Assembly: GCA_024645155.1 (NCBI GenBank)
Contig: JAHEGF010000048.1
Location: 1 to 16,574, forward strand
Reading direction: 5' to 3'
Length of the DNA stretch: 16,574 nucleotides
Source of the DNA: Phyllobacteriaceae bacterium
Lineage (GTDB): Bacteria; Pseudomonadota; Alphaproteobacteria; Rhizobiales; Rhizobiaceae
The notes under the pieces were generated by a model that saw only the letters and a program-made list of their open reading frames with translations, did no database searches and was not told the origin of the DNA. Position numbers and translations under genes: made by a program. Positions 1 through 6,708 of this stretch are shown piece by piece (positions within the stretch are counted from its first letter, which is position 1; each line of letters begins with the position of its first letter).

Positions 1-41
1 CCGCCAGCTTTTCGAATTACGACCGCCTTCATGTCGCTCAT
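1..41 (-). CDS. 5' end of a probable quinone oxidoreductase / zinc-type alcohol dehydrogenase family gene (partial)
   Basis: Only the first 13 codons and part of the next lie in the window; the gene runs off the left edge. The start is clear: a GGAGG ribosome binding site (minus strand, 53-49) sits 7 bases before an ATG at 41-39. The readable peptide is MSDMKAVVIRKAGG. An N-terminus of the form M(K/R)AVVI.K.GGPE is typical of the medium-chain dehydrogenase family (NADPH:quinone reductase / zinc-dependent alcohol dehydrogenase), in which this is the first beta strand of the GroES-like domain. The start of a gene is seen directly; the family rests on very few residues and is an inference. It lies downstream of hemH on the same strand, 104 bp away, with its own ribosome binding site. 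An overlapping ATG at 55-53 opens a five-codon frame that stops at once. Confidence 0.45.
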   Translation of the reverse strand, partial: MSDMKAVVIRKAG

Positions 42-99
42 CGCATAGCCTCCATGTTAAGAGCAGGCTTTAGGAGCACTGCAGTATTCGGTCGCTGTG

Positions 100-131
100 G
101 GCTCAGCGCGGTCATTTAAAAAGACTGAGCC
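100..131. repeat. Inverted repeat downstream of hemH
   Basis: A perfect 7-bp inverted repeat, GGCTCAG (100-106) and CTGAGCC (125-131), flanks an 18-base AT-containing loop. It sits 15 bases beyond the hemH stop and about 60 bases before the start of the next leftward gene. Neither side has a T run directly after the stem, so it is not a standard intrinsic terminator. It could be a weak transcript end for hemH or an operator for the downstream gene. The role is undecided. Confidence 0.35.
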
Positions 132-145
132 TTCCAACGGGTACC

Positions 146-1210
146 TCAAACCCAGCCGGATAGTTCGCGCCGCACCATCGCCTCGATCACGTCCATGCCT
201 TCATCGCTGTCGTTCAGGCATGGGATATGGGTGAAGTTCCTGCCGCCGGCCTCGTGGAAGATTTCGCCAGCCTCGCCTGCGATTTCCTCCAGTGTTTCCA
301 GACAATCCGAGACGAAGCCGGGATTGAAGACGGCAATGGACCTGACCCCGTCCCTTGCCAATTGTTCGACGGTCTTGTCGGTATACGGCTGAAGCCATTC
401 CTCCGGTCCGAACCGTGACTGGAAACAGGTCATCAGGCGGCCCTTCTGCCAGCCGAGGCGCTGTTCCAGCAGGCGCGAGGTCTTCATGCAATGGCAGTGA
501 TACGGGTCACCGTTCTTGAAATAGCTTTGCGGAATGCCGTGATAGGAGGCAATGACCACCTCCGGCTCGAAGCCGACTGTTGCCAGATGCTTTTCAATCG
601 AACGCGCCAGCGCCTCGATATAGACCGGTTCGTCATGGTATGGAGGCACGGTGCGCACCGCCGGCTGCCAGCGCATCGCCTGCAATGCCTCGAAGAACTT
701 GTCGTTGACGGTGGCCGTCGTGGTCGCGGAATATTGCGGATAGAGCGGGAACATGACGATACGGTCGCAACCCGCGGCCGTCATGTTGCCGAGTACGCTC
801 CTGATCGACGGATTGCCGTAGCGCATCGCCCATTCGACATGGACATCGGGATGGCCTGACAGGCTTTCAGCCAGTTTTTCGGCCTGTGACCGGGTAAAGG
901 TCCGCAGTGGCGATTCATTCCTTTGCGTGTTCCAGATCTTGTCATAGGCGGCACCGGATTTTTTCGGGCGGGTGTTCAACACGATGCCGTGCAGGATCGG
1001 ATACCAGATGATGCGCGGCCACTCGATGACACGGCGGTCGGACAGGAATTCGCTGAGATAACGGCGCATGGACCGGTAATCGGTGGCATCCGGCGTCCCG
1101 AGATTGACAAGCAAAACACCGGTTCTGCCTATTTTGACCGGCGGATGACCGGCGGGCAGCTTGCCAACGGCCTTTGCCTCTACCGTGTCGATTTTTGTTT
1201 TCATCGCCAT
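146..1210 (-). CDS. hemH: Ferrochelatase (protoheme ferro-lyase)
   Basis: Inserts ferrous iron into protoporphyrin IX, the last step of protoheme synthesis; in bacteria the enzyme is cytoplasmic or membrane-associated. The 354-residue length is normal for proteobacterial HemH. The N-terminus carries the family signature GVLLVNLGTPD (31-41). The metal-inserting histidine is seen in SYHGIP (H224), followed by the YHCHCMKT segment (237-244) that matches the ferrochelatase YHCxCxxT pattern. The conserved acidic patch is NPGFVSDCLETLEEI (296-310), with E305 as the expected catalytic glutamate. There is no C-terminal membrane segment. The ATG at 1210 has GGAG seven bases upstream; the second ATG at 1204 would be too far from it. 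The gene lies 129 bp downstream of the LysM nucleotidase and is separated from it by a terminator-like hairpin, so it probably has its own promoter. No iron-responsive box could be recognised by eye. Confidence 0.96.
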   Translation of the reverse strand: MAMKTKIDTVEAKAVGKLPAGHPPVKIGRTGVLLVNLGTPDATDYRSMRRYLSEFLSDRRVIEWPRIIWYPILHGIVLNTRPKKSGAAYDKIWNTQRNESPLRTFTRSQAEKLAESLSGHPDVHVEWAMRYGNPSIRSVLGNMTAAGCDRIVMFPLYPQYSATTTATVNDKFFEALQAMRWQPAVRTVPPYHDEPVYIEALARSIEKHLATVGFEPEVVIASYHGIPQSYFKNGDPYHCHCMKTSRLLEQRLGWQKGRLMTCFQSRFGPEEWLQPYTDKTVEQLARDGVRSIAVFNPGFVSDCLETLEEIAGEAGEIFHEAGGRNFTHIPCLNDSDEGMDVIEAMVRRELSGWV

Positions 1211-1288
1211 CGCGGATCTCCAGGTCCGTTGGTTGCCGGATTGGCGCCGGTTTTACCGGCCAGCCCGTGCGCCACTCGTTCCATTACG

Positions 1289-1316
1289 AAAACACCCGCC
1301 CAATCGGACGGGTGTT
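1289..1316 (-). terminator. Rho-independent terminator after the LysM nucleotidase gene
   Basis: Read on the minus strand, an 11-bp stem (AACACCCGTCC / GGGCGGGTGTT, one T-G wobble) closes a four-base loop and runs into a short T run (GTGTTTTC). It starts 24 bases beyond the stop codon of the nucleotidase gene. The plus-strand reading has no T run, so it is directional toward hemH. The T run is short, so termination may be incomplete. Confidence 0.7.
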
Positions 1317-1339
1317 CAAGCATATGTGATGTCCCGACC

Positions 1340-3229
1340 CTAGTTTGCCGGCGGCACATTCAGCGGGGCACCGATCTTCAGCCGGTTCTTGTTGTAGCCG
1401 GGATTGGCTTCGGCGAGTTTGTTCCACATGCGGGCATCGCCATAGAACTTGCGCGAAAGATCCCAGAAATTGTCGCCTTTCCGGATCTGGTATATTTCAG
1501 CCTTCATTTCCATCTTTGCCGCGGTTGCCGCCTCTGCTTTCGGCTCTTCCTTTGCCGGTGTCTTGACCGCGGCTTCCTCTTCCTTGGCCATTTCCGCCTT
1601 CGGCTCTTCCTTTGCCATCATGGCGGCTTCGGTTATGCGGCTTCCAAGCTCACCGGGCTGGTAGGGCTGGTTGCCGGCGAGGTATTCGGCAAGCACGAGT
1701 TCAAGCCCTGGGCCGTAGTCGTAGGCATTTTGCCCGTTGGACTCGAACAGCTTGTAGCCATCACCGCCGCGGCGCATGAAATCATTGGTGACGACGCCAT
1801 AGGTCCTTGCCGTGTCGATCGGCGCCCATTGACCGTTTTCCGAGACCTGGACACCGGAAATGCGTCCTTCGTTGGGCGCGACCGATGTATCAAAGGTGTA
1901 GCGCAGGCCTGCCACCTGCGGGAACCGGCCCTTGCCTTCCTCGATCTGGCTGACGCCTGATTCCAGCGATGCCACGATATCGGCCCCGGTAAGCTGGAAC
2001 GTCGCAAGGGTGTTCTGGAACGGAAGGACGGTCAGCACTTCGCCCATCGTGATATCGCCGGCATCGATGGATGCACGAAGCCCGCCGCCATTCTGGATGG
2101 CGACCTGGATGCCCTGATTCTTGACGCGTGCCAGCATGGCGTCGGTGACAAGATTGCCCATTGCGCATTCGCGGGCACGGCAGTTGTCCCGGCTGCCGTC
2201 AATCGCGGCTGTGGTTTCACCAACCCGCCGGTTCTTCAGTTCCTCGATCGGTGCACCCAGTTCCTGCACGCGGGCAACAACGGCCGGGTCCTCCGCAATC
2301 GAATTGTCCAGCAGCAACGGTTCGCCGCTGGTGGAAACAACCTCGCCATTGTCATTGAAGACAACGCGGATCTCGCCAAGGTGCTTCGAATTGGAACCCG
2401 CCTGCACGATGGCTACCAGATTGCCACCGGGGCCGAGCAGAAGCGAGGGATAGGGCGGCGCACCTTCCTCGGTGTTCGACAAAAGCGTGTGGCTGTGGCC
2501 GCCGACGATGACGTCGATACCGTCAACCGCCTCGGCGATCTGCTTGTCGCGCTCCAGGCCGACATGCGACAGCAGGACAATCTTGTTGACGCCTGCCTCG
2601 GTTAATGCGGCAGCTGCATCCCGCGCGGCACTGATGTCATCGGCTATCAGGACATTGCCGCCTGGTGACGACAGTTCCGCAGTATCGTTGGCAATGACAC
2701 CGATAACGCCGATCTTTTCGCCGCCGGCTTCCATGACCGTGTAGGGCTTGACCCGGTCGCCGATTTTCGAACTTGCACCGGCCAGGATATTGGCTCCGAG
2801 CACGGGGAAGCTGACCTTGTCGAGGAAAGCTGCGAGGCCTTCCTCGCCATCGTCGAACTCATGATTGCCGACCGCCATGACATCGGTGCCCATCAGGGAC
2901 AGGAACTCGGCCTCGGCATCGCCCTTGTAGGTGGTGTAAAACAGCGATCCCTGAAAATTGTCACCGGCATTCATGAACAGGACGTTTTCGCCTTCAAGCG
3001 CCTTGCGGCGCTGATCGACGGCGGTCTTCAACCGGGCGGCACCACCAAAACACTTGCCTTCGCTTGCATCCTTTTCACCGCAGGTCGAACCAAAGCCGTT
3101 GATCGGTTCAATCCGGCTGTGCCAGTCGTTCAGGTGAAGGATATTCAGTGTGTAGTCTGCAAGTGCGGCATTTGCCGACATTGCAATGGCCGAAAGTGAA
3201 ACTCCGGCAAGAAGCACAAGTTTGCGCAT
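1340..3229 (-). CDS. Secreted 5'-nucleotidase / 2',3'-cyclic phosphodiesterase family protein with C-terminal LysM domain
   Basis: Predicted periplasmic metallophosphoesterase that hydrolyses nucleotides. The start at 3229 is chosen because a signal peptide begins there (MRKLVLLAGVSLSAIAMSANA, probable cleavage after ALA at 24) and an AGGGAG ribosome binding site precedes it. A longer frame from 3400 adds 57 residues without signal character. Numbering from 3229 (629 aa), the metal ligands appear in order: NDWH (34-37), GDNFQGS (89-95), GNHEFDDG (121-128), SHVG (221-224) and GGHSHT (243-248). The C-terminal substrate-binding half follows, with GNLVTDAM, NGGGLRASIDAGDI and RRGGDGY. An Ala/Lys/Glu-rich linker (about 537-577) leads to a LysM module (578-629; IRKGDNFWDLSRKFYGDARMWNKL...N). 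Classic UshA-type enzymes of about 550 residues lack LysM. Peptidoglycan tethering is inferred from the LysM. The exact substrate is unknown. Confidence 0.92.
   Translation of the reverse strand: MRKLVLLAGVSLSAIAMSANAALADYTLNILHLNDWHSRIEPINGFGSTCGEKDASEGKCFGGAARLKTAVDQRRKALEGENVLFMNAGDNFQGSLFYTTYKGDAEAEFLSLMGTDVMAVGNHEFDDGEEGLAAFLDKVSFPVLGANILAGASSKIGDRVKPYTVMEAGGEKIGVIGVIANDTAELSSPGGNVLIADDISAARDAAAALTEAGVNKIVLLSHVGLERDKQIAEAVDGIDVIVGGHSHTLLSNTEEGAPPYPSLLLGPGGNLVAIVQAGSNSKHLGEIRVVFNDNGEVVSTSGEPLLLDNSIAEDPAVVARVQELGAPIEELKNRRVGETTAAIDGSRDNCRARECAMGNLVTDAMLARVKNQGIQVAIQNGGGLRASIDAGDITMGEVLTVLPFQNTLATFQLTGADIVASLESGVSQIEEGKGRFPQVAGLRYTFDTSVAPNEGRISGVQVSENGQWAPIDTARTYGVVTNDFMRRGGDGYKLFESNGQNAYDYGPGLELVLAEYLAGNQPYQPGELGSRITEAAMMAKEEPKAEMAKEEEAAVKTPAKEEPKAEAATAAKMEMKAEIYQIRKGDNFWDLSRKFYGDARMWNKLAEANPGYNKNRLKIGAPLNVPPAN
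1536..1616 (-). repeat. Short direct repeats coding the acidic linker before LysM
   Basis: Two 21-base copies (1536-1556 and 1596-1616) differ at one position and lie 60 bases apart. Each codes the same heptapeptide, AKEEPKA, in the linker between the nucleotidase and LysM domains. The intervening sequence is a looser variant (AKEEEAA). The reading frame is kept, so copy number can vary without breaking the gene. Confidence 0.7.
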
Positions 3230-3371
3230 GGTAATCTCCCTGAACTTGACGATGGCCGCCTTATTGATGTGGCCGGCCTTCCATGATCCCGGGCGCCATG
3301 TTTTCACTGGTGCCGCTGGCTGGCAAGTGGGTTGGGAAAATTTTAGCGGCTCTCGTCGCGCCGATGATGGG

Positions 3372-4637
3372 TCAGGAAGAATAATCCCGCTCGTCGGCAA
3401 TCACCTTCCCGTCATTTGGGAGGCCGCCGGGAACAACAAAGGCGACATCACCGCGCAGTTTGGTAATCTCGCGCAAAGTCGCGGCGATTGCGTCGGCATT
3501 GGGCAATATGTTTCCCTTCGCCTCGACCGAGAGCGCCATGACATCGCTGTCGTTCTTGCGCGCAACCGTGAGACGCGCACGATCAATCTCGGGGTGCCGC
3601 TTGACCAGTTCGGCGATCTGCCGGGGATCGACAAACATTCCCTTGACCTTTGTGCGCTGGTCCGCGCGGCCCAGCCATCCCTTGATGCGGAGATTTGTGC
3701 GGCCGCAAGGTGAAGGTTCCGATATGAACGCGGAAAGGTCGCCGGTCGCGAGGCGCAACATCGGGTAGGAAGGATTGAAGTTGGTGACAACAACCTCGCC
3801 CACTTCGCCTTCGGCGACCGGTATGCCGGTGCCAGGCCTGACAATTTCCACGATCAGGTTTTCATTGACGACCATGCCGTCATTGGGGTTGCCGTCGCTG
3901 TCCATCGTCTCGTGAGCGATAAGGCCGAACTCGGCAGTGGCAAAGCACTGCATGACGGATATGCCCTGTTCCCTGTATTTCTTGCGCTGGGAGGGAAACA
4001 GTGCCCCGCCGGAAACAAGGGCGCGCTTGATCGACGACAAGTCGGCACCCATGTCTTGCGCCTTTTTCATCAGGATCTTCAGGAAATCCGGTGTGCCGGC
4101 ATAGGCATCGGGCTTCAGAAAAGCCGCTGCCTCAACCTGTGTCTCTGTGTTTCCAATGCCCGCCGGGAAAACCGTACAACCGAGGGCGCGGGCGCCAGTG
4201 TCGATGATGAAACCACCCGGTGTCATGTGGTAGGAAAACGCATTATGCACGATGTTACCGGGCCGCACACCGGCTGAAAAGAAGGCACGCGCCGTCTGCC
4301 AGGGGTCGATCCCCAACCCCTGCGGTTCCCATATCGGACCAGGGGACTGAAAAACCCGACTGCCCTTCAGGGCCTCGGCCGATGCAAATCCGCCGAATGG
4401 TGGGTCCTCTTTCTGAAACTCCATCAGATCGGCCTTGTGCAAAACCGGCACCGCAACGAGCGCTTCGCGGCTGTTTATTTCTGCGGGATCGATGCCGTTA
4501 AGCCATTTTGCAAGTCCGGGTGCCGAATCGAGTACCGATGCCAGAAAAACCGGCAATTTCGCAAACAGCTCACGTTCGCGCTCTTGCGGTTCGCGCACCT
4601 CTGCACTGTCGAAATATTCACTCATGGTACCCGTCAT
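3372..4637 (-). CDS. PaaK-like adenylate-forming enzyme (phenylacetate-CoA ligase family)
   Basis: Predicted cytoplasmic acyl-AMP-forming ligase, activating a carboxylic acid with ATP and probably transferring it to CoA. The substrate cannot be read from the sequence. At 421 residues it has PaaK length (about 430). Recognisable core motifs are FATAEFG (232-238, position of the usual YG.TE), RLATGD (295-300), GRADQRTKVKG (323-333, the hinge) and a C-terminal DGKVIADER segment whose lysine (about 414) matches the family's catalytic lysine. The usual Ser/Thr/Gly-rich phosphate loop of the SSGTTGKP type is replaced by SPGPIWEPQG (98-107). The start at 4637 and one at 4625 (MSEYFDS) are both possible, and neither has a well-spaced ribosome binding site. 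There is no neighbouring phenylacetate (paa) gene, so a role in phenylacetate breakdown is not supported. A weak TTGCAA / CATAAC promoter may lie at 4692-4663. Confidence 0.82.
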   Translation of the reverse strand: MTGTMSEYFDSAEVREPQERERELFAKLPVFLASVLDSAPGLAKWLNGIDPAEINSREALVAVPVLHKADLMEFQKEDPPFGGFASAEALKGSRVFQSPGPIWEPQGLGIDPWQTARAFFSAGVRPGNIVHNAFSYHMTPGGFIIDTGARALGCTVFPAGIGNTETQVEAAAFLKPDAYAGTPDFLKILMKKAQDMGADLSSIKRALVSGGALFPSQRKKYREQGISVMQCFATAEFGLIAHETMDSDGNPNDGMVVNENLIVEIVRPGTGIPVAEGEVGEVVVTNFNPSYPMLRLATGDLSAFISEPSPCGRTNLRIKGWLGRADQRTKVKGMFVDPRQIAELVKRHPEIDRARLTVARKNDSDVMALSVEAKGNILPNADAIAATLREITKLRGDVAFVVPGGLPNDGKVIADERDYSS

Positions 4638-4709
4638 CCTTACAAAAAACTCCGTGCCGGAATGTTATGGCAAGAGCTTTTTGGAAATTGCAACATCACA
4701 TTAGCGGAA

Positions 4710-4728
4710 TCCGAAAATAAACTTCGGA
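4710..4728. repeat. Small inverted repeat upstream of the ligase gene
   Basis: A perfect 6-bp inverted repeat, TCCGAA (4710-4715) and TTCGGA (4723-4728), has a 7-base AT-only-but-one spacer. It lies between the omp10 terminator and the ligase start, about 70-90 bases before that start codon. It could be a regulator site for the ligase gene; nothing more can be shown. Confidence 0.3.
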
Positions 4729-4742
4729 CTACCTGTCGCGGC

Positions 4743-4770
4743 AAAAAAATCGGGCAGAAACTCTGCCGGG
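4743..4770 (-). terminator. Rho-independent terminator after omp10
   Basis: On the minus strand, GGCAGA and TCTGCC form a 6-bp stem with a 3-base loop, followed within three bases by a run of seven T. It starts a few bases beyond the omp10 stop codon. This separates the lipoprotein gene from the ligase gene downstream. Confidence 0.85.
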
Positions 4771-4775
4771 ATTGA

Positions 4776-5153
4776 TTATCCGACGGCCTGCTGCCTCAGG
4801 AGCACAAACTGGACGCCGGCTGAATTGGTACAGTTCAGCTGATTTGTCGTCGCCAGAAGGCAGGTTGCATTGGTCGTCGTACCGCGAATTATCGAATTGA
4901 TGGTCAGGTCTATCGTTCTAGCATCGCGGTGTGTGTAAGACCCTTCGGACAGTTTCTCGCCGGTGTCGGTTGCAATGGATTCAAACACGCCGGCAGCAAG
5001 TGTGGACATTGCCACCCGGTTGGCATCGACCCATGTGCCTTCAACACCTGTTGGACGCGGCGCGACCGGTCCGCGCGAATATCCGCCGCCGCTTTGGCAC
5101 CCGGCAACAGCAATGGCGATTGATGCAACAACGACGGAAGCAAAGCGGTTCAT
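4776..5153 (-). CDS. omp10: Omp10-type outer-membrane lipoprotein
   Basis: Small predicted lipoprotein (125 aa). A signal peptide ends in the lipobox AVAGC, so lipidation is expected on Cys19. The mature part, with GVEGTWVDANRVA, GVFESIATDTGEKLSEG.Y and S.IRGTT...C.L....QLNCT.SAG..F.L.R, matches from memory the Brucella outer-membrane lipoprotein Omp10 (about 126 aa) along its whole length, including the two conserved cysteines in the C-terminal half. Omp10-like proteins are small beta-rich envelope lipoproteins related to the Omp19/protease-inhibitor type; the molecular function is not well defined. A GAGGGA ribosome binding site lies 8 bases before the ATG. A strong terminator follows, so the gene is probably transcribed alone or ends the upstream pepF-hss transcript (84 bp gap after hss). 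Confidence 0.88.
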   Translation of the reverse strand: MNRFASVVVASIAIAVAGCQSGGGYSRGPVAPRPTGVEGTWVDANRVAMSTLAAGVFESIATDTGEKLSEGSYTHRDARTIDLTINSIIRGTTTNATCLLATTNQLNCTNSAGVQFVLLRQQAVG

Positions 5154-5237
5154 GGCAATATTCCCTCAAGTATCGTCCCGCAAACAAAATGCAGGGTTTA
5201 GTGACGAAAGCAAGGCATCAGACCCTTATAAGGCTTG

Positions 5238-6683
5238 TCATCGTACCAGAATATTGCGGAACTGCCACGGGTCTGACAGGTCGAGATCTTCCGGGAACAG
5301 TCCTGGACGGTTTTCAAGCGGTGTCCAATCTGTGAAATACCCTTTTACAGGTCCGAGATAAGGCGACTGGATTTCCAGACAGCGGCGGAAATCCATTTCG
5401 TCGGTTTCGACAATTCCCGCTTCCGGGTTTTCCAGGGCCCAGACCATGCCGGCCAGAACCGCCGAGGTGACCTGCAGTCCCGTTGCATTTTGATAAGGGG
5501 CGAGGTCGCGGGTTTCTTCGATGGAAAGCTGCGATCCGTACCAATAGGCGTTCCTGCTGTGACCATAAAGCAGGACACCGAGTTCATCGATGCCGTCGAC
5601 GATTTCGTCTTCCTCCAGAACATGCTGCACCGGTTGGGCCTTGCCTGCCGCACCGAACATTTCGTGCAGGGACAACACCGCATCATTGGCCGGGTGGTAG
5701 GCATAGTGGCAGGTCGGGCGGTAGACGACATTGCCGCCACTGTCCTTCAGCGTGAAATAGTCCGAAATCGAGATCGACTCATTATGGGTGACGAGAAATC
5801 CGTATTGCGCACCCGGTGTCGGGCACCAGGTATGGACGCGGGTATTTGCGCCCGGCTGCCGCAGATATATCGCCGCGCAGCAGCCGCTGTCGTGTTCCAT
5901 TGCATTGTCGGGTTTCCAGGTTTCATGCGTTCCCCAGCCCAATTCGGCCGGCTGGAGCCCTTCGGATACAAATCCCTCAACCGACCAGGTGTTCCAGAAC
6001 GCGTTGAGCGGTTTGGGGCTTTTGGCTCTTTGGGTGTCCCGCTCGGCAATGTGGATACCCTTGACGCCGGCACGTTTCATCAATTGCGCCCAGCCGGTGC
6101 GATCTCCGGCAGCCGGCTCGGCAAAGTCGAGATCTGTTGCCTGCGCGATATCGACCAGGGCCTTTTTTGCAAACCACGAAACCATTCCGGGATTGGCGCC
6201 GCAACAGGATACCGCGGTTGTTCCACCCGGATTGGCCCGTTTTTCCCGTTGTACGGCTTCACGCAACGCATAATTGGTTCGAGAGGCCATGGGTGCGGTT
6301 TCATCGAAATAGAAGCCCAGCCAGGGTTCAACCACGGTATCGATGTAGAGGACGCCGATCTCGCGGCAGAATTTCATCAGGTCGAGCGATGACGTGTCGA
6401 CCGACAGATTGACGCAAAATCCCTGGCCTTCGCCCTCGGTCAACAACGGACCAAGCAGGTCACGGTAGTTGGTCTGCGTGACCGCCCCACGGATGAAGCG
6501 GATGCCGCGTTCGTCAAGCTCTGACGTGTCAGCCTGGCGTGGATCGATAACCACAATGCGGCTCCTGTCAAAATCGAAATGGCGTTCGATCAACGGCACG
6601 GTTCCGCGCCCGATGGACCCGAAGCCGATCATGACGACGGGGCCGGATATGGTTGCATAAACAGGGAAATCAGTTGGTGTCAT
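5238..6683 (-). CDS. hss: Homospermidine synthase
   Basis: Predicted to condense two putrescine molecules (or spermidine plus putrescine) into sym-homospermidine in an NAD-dependent reaction; homospermidine is a main polyamine of many rhizobia and related alphaproteobacteria. The length (481 aa) matches the bacterial Hss family (about 477). The N-terminus has a Rossmann nucleotide-binding loop GFGSIGRG (20-27) after a hydrophobic strand, then an acidic residue at the end of the second strand (VVIDPRQ). Further family stretches are visible: CREIGVLYIDTVVEPW, CGANPGMVSWFAKKAL and AYHPANDAVLSLHE. The protein belongs to the saccharopine-dehydrogenase fold. The gene begins 25 bp after the pepF stop on the same strand, suggesting one transcript. 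The ribosome binding site before this ATG is weak, which would fit translation linked to the upstream gene. Confidence 0.94.
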   Translation of the reverse strand: MTPTDFPVYATISGPVVMIGFGSIGRGTVPLIERHFDFDRSRIVVIDPRQADTSELDERGIRFIRGAVTQTNYRDLLGPLLTEGEGQGFCVNLSVDTSSLDLMKFCREIGVLYIDTVVEPWLGFYFDETAPMASRTNYALREAVQREKRANPGGTTAVSCCGANPGMVSWFAKKALVDIAQATDLDFAEPAAGDRTGWAQLMKRAGVKGIHIAERDTQRAKSPKPLNAFWNTWSVEGFVSEGLQPAELGWGTHETWKPDNAMEHDSGCCAAIYLRQPGANTRVHTWCPTPGAQYGFLVTHNESISISDYFTLKDSGGNVVYRPTCHYAYHPANDAVLSLHEMFGAAGKAQPVQHVLEEDEIVDGIDELGVLLYGHSRNAYWYGSQLSIEETRDLAPYQNATGLQVTSAVLAGMVWALENPEAGIVETDEMDFRRCLEIQSPYLGPVKGYFTDWTPLENRPGLFPEDLDLSDPWQFRNILVR

Positions 6684-6708
6684 AGGTGCTCATCCCGATA
6701 TCAAAATG

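Noticed and set aside
1246..1260. GCCGG-TTTTA-CCGGC small hairpin upstream of hemH
   Set aside because: The 5-bp stem is common by chance in GC-rich DNA, and nothing ties it to a known heme or iron regulator.
923..1960. Long rightward open frame (345 codons) opposite hemH and the nucleotidase gene
   Set aside because: It runs antisense across two well-supported genes and their terminator, and its translation has no recognisable family; it is explained by GC-rich antisense coding.
5224..5233. CCTTATAAGG palindrome just after the hss stop
   Set aside because: It is ten bases with no loop or T run; it is too short to call a terminator or operator.
5490..6392. Rightward open frame (300 codons) opposite homospermidine synthase
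   Set aside because: It lies entirely inside hss on the other strand and shows no motif or ribosome binding site of note.
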